From Mycoemilia scoparia (taxonomy: Eukaryota; Kickxellomycota; Kickxellomycetes; Kickxellales; Kickxellaceae), in NCBI GenBank assembly GCA_027575805.1, contig JANBPU010000002.1:372001-436000 (forward strand): DNA of 64,000 nt, read 5' to 3'. Numbering within the stretch: the first letter of the stretch is position 1; each line of letters opens with the position of its first letter. Shown in pieces: positions 54,622 through 64,000 of the stretch. The notes beneath the pieces were generated by a model that saw nothing but the letters and a program-made list of their open reading frames with translations, searched no databases and had not been told where the DNA came from. Both the position numbers and the translations under genes were made by a program.

Positions 54622-57084
54622 ATGCTACAGAGAAAAACATGCCCTAGTAGCTTCTATCCATTACTACTGCCACTACTCCTTATGCTCTTTTTGGTATTAA
54701 CAAACATGCCAAAAGCAGCAGCGGAGGCCACGATAGAAGCAGTGGCAGGAAGAAATGAAGACCCGCTGGTCAGCAATAGTCATGGGAAAGTCGTTGTAAT
54801 CAATGGCTCGTCAAACTACTCCCTTTTCAGCACGCCAAAATACGTGAGCCTAATAGTCTTGAACATGCTCTCTTTAGCATCAAGCGCTCTCGTAATCTTC
54901 ATACTGATGGTGTTTCTGTACATATCCTCGCCGACTCGCATGGCAGAAATTGCCCGTGCACAAGCGCTGGGACAACAGGGTCAGAAGCTGTCAGATGAAC
55001 ACAATGCATACAATGACCTCAATGCCCAGAGAAGAAGCAGCATTAACATTGGTGCCAATTCTAGTGACTTGCCCATAGTCCAGCCGTTTAGATTTGCCTA
55101 TGCTCACCGCGACAGCCTTGCTTCCGAGATGATCCAGCAGCCTGAGTCTGCACGGCGGGGCCTTGGGCCTATCTCTAGCTTTGGCGGTGGCAATCAAATT
55201 CATGCACACCACGATGCAGCAGCAGAAAATGCCCATCCTAACAGGGCAGGCACTGGCCGAAGATACAGTGGGAGCGAGGACGATGTTGAGTCTGATCTCA
55301 AAAAAAGATACAGGCTTTACGAAAGGGGCCGCAAGCTCATAACCATCATTCGGGCAGACTTGTGTTTCCAAGTGACCCAGCTACCGGCCTCCATGAGGCT
55401 AATACTTATTGCATCCGCATTCGACATATTCTACTCCATTTTTAGGCTCTATTCGCACATAGTATCCCAGAGGGGGCACTATATGAGCTATGCCGATCAA
55501 AATTGCAAGGCTGCAATGTGGGGAAGTACGTTCTTTGCCCTGCTATCGGTTTTTGCAAGGGCACTTCTTTCGGTCCATCTGCAGCTGGTTATAATCCACA
55601 AGATTCGACATGCTCTGACGTACGAATTCAGATACATGATGGGCTCGCTAGTCCTTGCGCTTATACTGTCGCTGCTCCCGCTGTGTAAAAACGGCTATGG
55701 GTGGGTCGAGTTCGACCCCACGCTGGGTGCTGGCCGATGCTCATACTTTTCGACTACTAGCCACATCATTAAGCACGAAGGGAGCAAATGGTGGGTGGTA
55801 TTCGACTCTCACAAAGATTCTGCATCCATTGGACTAGCCTGGATGTGGGGAACATATTTTGGCTGGGTCTCACTGACCGTCCTCTATGGCGGCATTGTCA
55901 TCTTTATAGTGCTGTACAAACTAGTGCAGGACCGTGTGCAGATGAAGAGCGCCATGCAGGGCCAATCGGCCATGATGCTACGTCATAATGAAGGCAAGGA
56001 GTTTATGGGCTTGATCGTCAGAGTGATACGCCGGATCTTGCAGTTCCCCGCACTCGTTGTCATTTGCCACTTTCTTGAGGTTGTGTGGGCCTCCATAACT
56101 GCAAGGCACATCATTTTTATCAGAGATGGCCAAATTGACTCGGATCTTTCCCAAGAGGCCCGCTGGTTCTATGCCATGGAGGTGCTGACATGCTTCCAGG
56201 GAATGCTCACGCTTGCCTTTCTCCCGCTGGAGCCCCCAATCCATGCATTCCTGGGCGCATGGTTGAAACAGGTCAAGGGTGGCAGTGAGAGCGGCCGCGA
56301 TGATCTACAGCAGTATCTCAACGATTCGGGCATTGGGAGTGATCATAATTCAAACATGCCACCCCTTCTTGGCACTGGCGGTCATTCGGGCTTGGCGCCA
56401 TCAAGACTTGGCGAGAAGAACGGAGCCCATATCCAGCAAACTACGCCACTGACCCAGGCGCTTACGAAAGACAACAGCAAGAGTGGTGGTGGCAATGGGT
56501 CTGTTTTGTCTCGCGTATTTTCCCTGACGTCATTTCGCGAGGCCCGTCTGCAGTCGATATACACCCCGACGCAGCGGTACTCCTATCAACCAAGCAGCAA
56601 AAGGCAGTCATTGCAGCTCAGCATGCCAAACCGGCCATCAAACCGCCCTACCTATGCATCGATAAAATCCCCCGACGACCTTCCCTGGGAGATTGTCATA
56701 CACAGCCCCGTGACTGCAAACGGCGATGACACGACCTCCAAGAGCGCACTTCCCAACGTTCCCACCCTGACCATAGCTAGACCAAAAGAGGACCAAGGCT
56801 ACGACAATGCTATGCCATCGACCAGCCAGCCACAACCCCCACTATCTGCACCTGCATTCCAGTCTGAAAATAGTCTTAAACCTGCATCATTTAGACAAAG
56901 ACGCTATTCACGACCCCCAACCACGCCTCTCGCCAGGGTCTCCCACATCACATCTTCAGTAGATACTGCCGACTCTGGCCTACAAAATAGTAGTGCAAAC
57001 AATAATTCGGAGGATATCAATCATCTATATCATAGACAATCGGATGTTAGCCATGAGAGTATACCACTTTCCATGCCCACATAA
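54622..57084 (+). CDS. Seven-helix, GPCR-like membrane protein
   Basis: This is a single exon of 820 residues. A signal peptide (about 1-35) is followed by a short ectodomain with NGSS and NYS glycosylation sites. Seven hydrophobic helices can be counted: about 75-102, 257-280, 293-325, 338-355, 393-425, 470-492 and 514-548. A loop of about 150 residues between helices 1 and 2 is rich in Ser, Asn and charged residues; a tail of about 270 Ser/Pro-rich residues follows helix 7. The layout fits a G-protein-coupled receptor, but I cannot name a fungal class. The lysine/arginine-rich segment after helix 5 and the RVIRRILQ before helix 6 fit G-protein contacts. Ligand unknown. Confidence 0.65.
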   Translation: MLQRKTCPSSFYPLLLPLLLMLFLVLTNMPKAAAEATIEAVAGRNEDPLVSNSHGKVVVINGSSNYSLFSTPKYVSLIVLNMLSLASSALVIFILMVFLYISSPTRMAEIARAQALGQQGQKLSDEHNAYNDLNAQRRSSINIGANSSDLPIVQPFRFAYAHRDSLASEMIQQPESARRGLGPISSFGGGNQIHAHHDAAAENAHPNRAGTGRRYSGSEDDVESDLKKRYRLYERGRKLITIIRADLCFQVTQLPASMRLILIASAFDIFYSIFRLYSHIVSQRGHYMSYADQNCKAAMWGSTFFALLSVFARALLSVHLQLVIIHKIRHALTYEFRYMMGSLVLALILSLLPLCKNGYGWVEFDPTLGAGRCSYFSTTSHIIKHEGSKWWVVFDSHKDSASIGLAWMWGTYFGWVSLTVLYGGIVIFIVLYKLVQDRVQMKSAMQGQSAMMLRHNEGKEFMGLIVRVIRRILQFPALVVICHFLEVVWASITARHIIFIRDGQIDSDLSQEARWFYAMEVLTCFQGMLTLAFLPLEPPIHAFLGAWLKQVKGGSESGRDDLQQYLNDSGIGSDHNSNMPPLLGTGGHSGLAPSRLGEKNGAHIQQTTPLTQALTKDNSKSGGGNGSVLSRVFSLTSFREARLQSIYTPTQRYSYQPSSKRQSLQLSMPNRPSNRPTYASIKSPDDLPWEIVIHSPVTANGDDTTSKSALPNVPTLTIARPKEDQGYDNAMPSTSQPQPPLSAPAFQSENSLKPASFRQRRYSRPPTTPLARVSHITSSVDTADSGLQNSSANNNSEDINHLYHRQSDVSHESIPLSMPT

Positions 57085-57578
57085 CAAAGGCTACAGACAT
57101 CGCCATGCTACGATAATATTTGCACCATCCATATATACCAATATCGCATATAGCCTCCTTCCTGCTTTTATCATACTATATCTTTCGCTCTATAGGCATT
57201 CTTTTGTTTGCATCCGGAAATGCCTTTGTACATAAATTAACATATCTCGACTTACTAAAATAATTGACACAACCCTATTTACGTATTCCGATTAGTCTGT
57301 TTTAAATTATTTATACTTCTCTAATAATAACACCATTATATTTTATAGTCATCCAGAAAAATGGAGCAAGCTTATCGTTCTAATTAAGCGTAAAATACCT
57401 ATGGGCCATCCCTTTTTTCGTGTGACTTGGTATATTTCACTATATAAATTTTCTGAACCTATTTACCCAAGGTTGGGCTGAGTTTGACACGAGATAGATC
57501 GTAAATATCGTTATTTAGCAACTAAAACTGTGGTATGAATGTGAAAAATCTAAACAAGATAGAGAGCTGGATTGTAAT
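57085..57578. other. Convergent 3' spacer
   Basis: These 494 AT-rich bases lie between the receptor-like stop and the glucanase stop. I see no gene. Confidence 0.4.
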
Positions 57579-60511
57579 TTATTGGGGTTTTTTGCTCTTT
57601 GCTGTGGCAATAAAGTAGAACGCATTCGTTGCGCTGTTTCCATCATCGTGCTGATTTATACGCTGAATTCTATCCCGAGCTTCGACTTGATCTACTACTG
57701 CTAATGGCAGAGTCACGATTTCTCTCCACCCATCTGTTTCGGCCTGGTCAGCGACCATACGAAGCTCTTTCTCCCAAATATACTTTATCCAGACTGGATC
57801 GAGTAGCAGGTGGGTGGCTGGTGTATAAGGCAGAAATTGAATGCCATAAATGAATTCAGGGTTGTTTCCGAAAAATGTCGTGAAATCAACCTTTGTTCCC
57901 CAAAGAACACCAACAACAAAGTGGCTTTGACCAAATGGCTCTATATAAATCGAACTGTCGTCCATTTTAGAGCTGCTACTGTAGGGACTGGTTGTCTTGG
58001 GGACGCTGTTGGGTCCAATTTGCCAATATTTCTTTGCAACTCTTGCTTCCATGCAGAGCAAAGTGTGATAATATGCTTCAAGGTCAGCTCTGCCAATGGC
58101 CTTTGAAAACAAGTAGGCACCATAGTGTGCATTGATGGCTTCGGATGTTGATTCCTGGTTCCGCGAGTCAGCAAATGCAAATGTTCCGGATGCCCATGAA
58201 TGACCATCGAAAAGATCAAAGTGTCTGAGAAATGGGAACGCAGGGTCGGATCTTGAAGCATTGGCATAGTCTCTTAGCAGCACCATTGTTGCATCAATGA
58301 TTCCTGAGCTCTCTGAGCCCGACAAAGCACCAAGCTTTGCCAAAACAGCTGATGAGTATAAAAAGTATCCATAGTGGAAGTGGTGGTCATTGTACCGGCC
58401 ATTTCCAAAATCTGCAAAGGAATCCGTCATACCGTTCTTGGAAACTATGCCTCCCCATGTCGAATCATAAACAAGTCCCGATATCTGTGGAAGTGCGTCG
58501 TTATCACTTTGTGGTTCTTCTATTTGTTCCGGGTTACTATTATTATCACCGCTGCCACTATCAGCACTGTCCTTGATCTTAGATTTGCATTGAGTCAGGG
58601 GCAACAGCCACTTGACTAACACACTCTTGAGCCTGGCAACTGCTTGGTCTCGAAGAGATGTTTCTTTCAGCTCATCGGCAATGATGCAGAGCCTAGCACA
58701 CTTTGCCAGCCACTTTCCACCAAAGTAAGGATCAGGAGGAACCGGGCAAGATTCCAATTCATTTACATCAGTTCTGAGCAGTTTTTTTAGATGTTCTGTG
58801 TCATCAGGATCGGTTATTTTCGTGGGCCCATAAAAGTCAATCGGTGTTAGCGGCTCATGCATTATCCATTTGTTACCCTTTATGATATTTAGCTTGCCCT
58901 TAATACACCTATACTCGCATTCACTGCTATTGTTGGTATCGACATTGTCTGGAGAAGAACTAAGCGTTGTTAGTGGACCAGGATATACCATTGTATCAAC
59001 CTGGTGAGGAAGTGCCAGCATTAAGAGATTGCTTGGATCCCCATTTACGCCCTTAGTGTCATAATGCAATTCGACTTGAGAAAACTTTCTATCCCGGCCT
59101 TCAAGTTGTTGTTGCTCCTGTTGCTGAGAGTTTGAAGTTGTACCAATATCAATCTTTCCACCGACCGGATAAGTCATCAAGCTATCAAACGACAAAGAAT
59201 CTAATATTTTGCAGCCTTTAGGAATGTGTGCAATTCGAATTATACCGCTATACCCAGACATATTGGGATATGGATTGTTACTGGTGGGCTGTGGCTGTGA
59301 TTCAAGGTTAGATGTATCGGTCTGAGTCCAGCTAATTGGTGGCCAGGATGCAATAATCCACTCCCTATCATCATTGAGCTTAACTTTAACTAGCTCTTTG
59401 GCAAGCTGCTGGACAGATAAAATCGCATGCCCTGTTGTAAGCCTTGGATACCAGTTCTGTACATCAACAGTGACAAATAGTTGTCCCTTTACCAGCGTGC
59501 TTTTCATTGATGGATTAGTATTATATCCTGGGTTAGCATTCCCAGGCGTTGGCACAGATTGTGAACTACTACCAGTCCATTGCAAAGTCACAGAAACATC
59601 ATCATAGCCTATTACAGAACGATTTGAAAACATTTGACTGTTGTTACCACTTGGCTTGATAATCCAATCGTTGTGCCATACGCTTATAACAAATGTTTCC
59701 GAGGCATTGAACGTTGGATACGAAAGATGTAGTTCGTTACTAAGCGCTTTGATCATATATGGATATGTAGTGACAGGGTTATCGCCATTTTCAAGCATTA
59801 GGTTTTCCCACCATTCATTCGTTGGTATTGGCATCTCAGGCTGTTTTGGTTCATTTGAATCAAGTGCTTTTGATACCCTAAATAAATTTAGATTTGGCTT
59901 ATACGCGTTTTGGTCTACGGGAAATATCTTTGATGGATCTAATGTTGATATTGGGGCCATGTCATTGTTGCGGTTATTGATAGAACCACTACTGCTGCTC
60001 ATATCAGCTGTTGGGTTGCTATTGAGGCTAAGGCTGGCGATGTTAGGTGGCTCCATATGTGGCTGGTCTTGAGGTGCCTGAGGAAAAGCATAGCTTTGCT
60101 GATACTCTTCTTCTGGATTAGGAAAGCTCATCCCCAAAGGCAACATTGGATTCAGTGGCATGGGTGGAAGCTGGGGAGGAAGTGGCTGTTGTTGTTGTGG
60201 TGGTGGTGGTGGATAAACAGGTGGAGTATTTGTATATTGCTGCTGTTGTTGATAATGTGGCTGTCCAACAACGTTTCCGCCATATGGAGGATGGTCCATT
60301 GCATATACCGACTGCTGAGCGCCATGAGTACTATTGGGTGGGTAGTCACTGCTTGAATCCAGAGAACCCTATATGTATATATAGCCAAGACAGCGAAAGC
60401 GTTAGAAAGTTGGTCAGTATATCTATCATCAGGGCAATATGGTTACAAGTGGTAGTAATATTCGCATATATGTAGCAGACATACCTTTAAAAACTTCTTG
60501 AACCTCTTCAT
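57579..60511 (-). CDS. ACF2: Endo-1,3-beta-glucanase, GH81, non-secreted Acf2/Eng2 type
   Basis: This enzyme hydrolyses internal 1,3-beta-glucan bonds. Exons are 60485-60511 and 57579-60368, giving 938 residues. A nine-codon first exon (MKRFKKFLK) is joined in phase; the ATG at 60299 is internal, because GSLDSSSDYPPNSTHG and what follows before it also read as protein. No signal peptide is present. A Gln/Pro-rich N-terminal region (about 50-110, including PPPPPPQQQQ) precedes the GH81 domain. GH81 signatures are PIPTNEWWENL, FGNGRYNDHHFHYGYFLYSS (about 655-675) and ESTSEAINAHYGAYLFSKA (about 745-765), carrying the catalytic acids. Yeast Acf2 and S. pombe Eng2 also lack secretion signals and work in cell separation, spore release or actin-related roles. 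Confidence 0.92.
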
Positions 60512-61070
60512 TCTGTATTTTTAAAAGTATAAAAAAGATGCCAGGTTGATATCAATCGGAAGGAAAGATGCAGGATCAAGTTTAGGCGACATCAACAAAT
60601 AAAGCCTTGATTGGGTTATTCACACAGACTTGCAAACGCATGACGTTGATATATCAGGAGCAAAGGCGTATGTGGTTTCCAATTCTATTGTTTGATTTTT
60701 AGCGATTTCCAAGAATTGGAAATGTTTTACAAAATAACATTTTTAGTCTTGGCGTCCTTTTCTTGGAACCTTCTTTAAACACTGGAACACCAAATGTCGT
60801 ATCAGTTGACAAGTGAGATTTGTTCTTTTTTAGCTATGGCATATTTTATTATCCTAGCGTGTACAAAGAATAGGCATGTCTCTCTAGCATCCCTTTATCC
60901 ACAAAAGTTAAATTGGGTTAGAGAAACATTGTTTGAATTTTCATGGCTAAGCAGTAAATTTTATAATATAAAAAACAGAAATAATTGTACATATCCACAC
61001 AGACACAAACGGAAATATAAAGGAAAATACGCGTGCGGGAAAGAAATAGAGTATAAAAAAATAGCGGAAT
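60512..61070. other. Intergenic, promoter of the GH81 gene
   Basis: This 559-base spacer separates two minus-strand genes and is AT-rich. A frame at 60794-61081 is short and low-complexity toward its end, so I do not call it. Confidence 0.4.
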
Positions 61071-62819
61071 TTAATTATTAAACTGTTCAGCACCAAATGA
61101 GACAGAGCGACGACGAATCGACTCAAGGTCCATGAAGTCTGGACTGGGAGCAAACTCTGAGTCGGAGTCAAAGGGAGTTTCAAGCATACTGAACCTTCTC
61201 TGGTTTTTTAACATGGGGATCCTGGTAGCAAATGCCGGAGTGGTGCTTCTGCTACCGATGGTGGGAGTATGTGGCCTTATGTAGCCATGAATGCCACCAC
61301 TGCCATTATCGGCCTGGTAAATGTCATCATCAACAGCAACATGGGCTCGGCTTTTCGCTTTGCTGGACAACAATAGTGGGGAGTCCAGGATGCTTCTGCT
61401 GGGACAGACTTTTGTTTGATTAGTGCTTTGTATGCCAAGGCAGTTGACGATTTCGTCTACAACATTACACATGGTCTGCAAGATTCTCGGGTATGGCAAA
61501 AGAGGCACTATAACCGCATCGACCCATTCGTCGTCAGATATTCCGGTGGATTCTTTGCTGGTCAAAAGCGTTTGCAGCCACATGTCATAAGCATGGATGG
61601 CCCACCGATTATCTGTCGATAGTCTGCGTGACACAGAAGACCCACCAAGATCGCCAGCTGCTCTCAACACAGACCCACAGTCTATTGAAGCCCTGCCTCG
61701 GGCTGCCGATGGATTTTTGAGGAAAATCTGCTTTGCCTCATTGAGTATCTGGTGCGCAGCTTGTGGGAATTGCCGCATTATCGCTGTGTGGGTGCGGATA
61801 CAAAGCAGTTGCTTGATCTGTGCATTGACAAATGCCTCTCTCACTGCCTCGTTTTGCGCAATCGAGTCTCTCTTGACCTCAACTTCGGGATTCACCGTAA
61901 TGCTTTTGTCTCTTCCGAAACCCCAGTCGTCAAGAGGTGACGCAGTATCATATTTCTTTTCCTTTTTGCCAGAATTAGAAATGGTTTGCAGATAGGGGCT
62001 GCGACCCTTGTAGAATTTATGGCTCGCCTCAGATATTGGGCTGGCATTGGAGGCGGCATCGGTGCTTTCGGCCATGGAACATCCGCTGTTTTTGTCAGCA
62101 GGCTTGTTGGGCGTATGCTTGTAGTACGGATCGTCATCCGCATCTATTCCAACCAAATTCTTAAATTGGACCCACAAAAGAGGCGAGCACCCCTTGAGGA
62201 GAAGGCACAGCTTTTTGATCCACTCAGAGTCACACATTTCGGTCCTTGATTTCTGAATGAGGCTGTTGAACTTGTTATGGCTATCCTTGTCCAGCACATG
62301 GGCCACCTGTTGGCCAAAGTCAGGATGTAGCTTTAGCAGCTCTTGGCATTCCTCTGCCCGGCTTGAAAGAGGAACAAGGATATCTCGAGGCAGCTCGGTC
62401 ATGTGGAACGAAGTTGACTTTCGAGGGTTTTCGTACTATAAATGAAATGGCATGTTTATCTGATTATTTATTTGGATCCACGTGGCGAAATGTGCGTATT
62501 TAAGTGGTGTTTGCACAACAGCATACAATGCAACAATATCTAGCCATCAGCTATGAAGTGGCCATATCTAAAACTATGATACTGGATGCAGAGGCTATCC
62601 CGCTCTAATCCAATAAAGCATGGTGGATGATTGTATACTTGCCTCGAATAGAGAAGCGCAATGAGGCTGGAGCTTCTCAAATACAGTATCCTGGCGATGC
62701 GGGCTGCCTATGCTTTCATTGTTAGAGGCATAGCCAGAGCCAGCAGCATTGGGGTAGGCCCCAAAAGCATCTTTGTTGTTCTTGGGGGCAGGACCAGTAT
62801 CGTTTCTGCCTGGACACAT
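61071..62819 (-). CDS. Protein of unknown function with helical N-terminal domain
   Basis: I do not recognise this protein. It has 513 residues in two exons, 62643-62819 and 61071-62435, joined through a GC donor (GCAAGT). In exon 1, FEKLQPHCASLFE joins YENPRKSTSFHMTELPRD of exon 2 in phase. Residues about 80-150 form predicted amphipathic helices (EECQELLKLHPDFGQQVAHVL, EWIKKLCLLLKG, LLWVQFKNLVGID). Their pattern is a little like paired amphipathic helix or PAH-type modules, but this is weak. A second helical block (about 250-430) contains EAVREAFVNAQIKQLLC and WVDAVIVPLLPYPRILQTM. Both ends are Ser/Asn-rich and disordered; the C terminus has RRFSMLE and RRRSVSFG, which look like kinase sites. 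Nuclear or cytosolic location is guesswork. Confidence 0.6.
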
Positions 62820-63830
62820 TGTGTATCGAAAAAGAGAAAGATAGGAATGATAGTGAAAGATGTAGTATGCTGATGGTTTCAGGTACCAGGATAACTCGCA
62901 GTGGCTGCTCTGTGAGTAAGGAGAACAACAAAATACAAAAGCTTAATTGGCAAATACAAAAGACCAACAGAAACAAGAAAATATGTGGAAAAGTATAAGT
63001 AGATATATAAAAGTAAAGCCAAGGCCTAAACGAACAAGCTGCGATTTAAATGGAAGTATAACCAACTCGGAGACAGCAATGACAACAGGGGCAGGCCACA
63101 CATAAACACACAGCAGATGTAATAACGAAATGGCAGGAAGCAAGTATCTGGTGGCCATGAAGCCCCAGCTAACTGCGCGAGGTAGAGAAGGAAACTTGTG
63201 AGCCGACGATATTCAATCAGCCATGTGGGCATACACAGCCAGGGTGGTCGTCATAAAGGAATGCTATTCATCCATGGGGCTGCTGCCATTGGCAGGCTGG
63301 ACATATTGCTCCAGAAACATGCCGTAATGGCAAACAAATTGTGTCGATTTAGCCTGCCCAATAGCTCAGCACATTAGCCAGCATATTCATTTACATCCCA
63401 TTGTTGCAGATACACAGCAAATCTCCAATGCTTCCTGAAGATGACCTTCACTTACTGCCAGCAACCATTCTGCATTTTCTTTTTTAAAAAATAAGCCATG
63501 ATGGGCCCGAGCATTCTCTCGCTCTTCCCATCTTTTTGGACGAACTGTGGTGCAGCATTCGCACGGGGCATCATCGACCTGCGCCTTGCATTGCTGCTCG
63601 GTTGGATCGCTTTTACGATTCTGAATAGATGTACAGCTTTTTGAAAAAATACACATAGGCCACATGCATTCCTATAAACAAACCGAGTCTCTATACAAAC
63701 ATAGAATGTATTTGTGAAGATTAAAAAATAATTCACATCACAAAAGGCCCTTTGTCAAAAATAAAATGGTTGCGAAAAGAAACTAATCTTTGCCAAGCTT
63801 TGATAAAACAAAAGACATTATTGGGCATTC

Positions 63831-63885
<55 letters not shown>

Positions 63886-64000
63886 TAACCAAATGTTTCA
63901 TAAAGGTCAAAAGCTAAGAAAATGATCGTTGTTTAAGAATAGAATACAAACGAGAAAAAACAAATAAACATTGCTAAGCAAACTTTCGTCCTCATTTCTC
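62820..64000. other. Right-edge region without a recognised gene
   Basis: These 1.18 kb hold the promoter of the minus-strand gene at 62819. An open minus-strand frame at 63387-63665 has several cysteines (ECC, ICC) but no known motif and may be chance. A TTA microsatellite lies at 63833-63885. Confidence 0.5.
63833..63885. repeat. (TTA)n microsatellite
   Basis: About 17-18 uninterrupted TTA units. Such tracts vary in length by slippage. Confidence 0.95.

Overview
The window is nuclear DNA of a fungus. Genes are interrupted by short introns (about 37-270 nt). The gene set is fungal: RIT1, ERG25, GPI11, ACF2-type GH81, and Msn2-like STRE zinc fingers. Two genes are usually missing from yeasts and most Dikarya but present in animals: an Integrator subunit 6 homologue and a phosphorylase-kinase regulatory subunit. 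I therefore favour an early-diverging, zygomycete-grade fungus (for example Zoopagomycota/Kickxellomycotina). That placement is inference, not proven from this window.

Layout. 0-12 kb: monothiol glutaredoxin end (cut by the left edge), RuvB-like 1, a quinone-oxidoreductase relic, a tubulin-tyrosine-ligase-like gene, cyclase-associated protein, glucosamine-6-phosphate deaminase, and succinate-semialdehyde dehydrogenase. 12.5-31 kb: two arms of an inverted duplication, each carrying a short-chain dehydrogenase (SDR) followed by an Msn2/4-like zinc-finger gene. In the left arm the SDR is a wreck; in the right arm it is intact. Between the arms lie RIT1 and ZPR1 (divergent), a probable Mmc1-like mitochondrial dynamin relative, a t6A dehydratase, a Bet1/Sft1-type SNARE and cytochrome c peroxidase. 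31.5-40 kb: a 979-residue nuclear-looking protein with an Ndc10/Crypton-like region, GPI11/PIG-F, a YCII protein and an F-box/LRR protein. 40-64 kb: two tandem Mpv17 proteins, ERG25, Integrator subunit 6, phosphorylase-kinase regulatory subunit, a seven-helix receptor-like protein, a non-secreted GH81 glucanase and an unrecognised protein.

Intron models were built by hand from splice sites, reading phase and family similarity. I modelled 48 introns. Five need a GC-AG splice pair and all five donors read GCAAGT, a much higher share than the roughly 1 percent usual in fungi. Eight of the larger genes have no intron.

The most interesting items are the Ndc10/Crypton-like gene with a SUMO-interaction motif, the frequent GCAAGT donors, the inverted duplication with a 280-bp near-identical tract consistent with gene conversion, the palindromic paired STREs kept upstream of both zinc-finger copies, and a 77-bp inverted-repeat element with one copy inside a GPI11 intron. 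I saw no tRNA, rRNA, CRISPR array or complete transposon.
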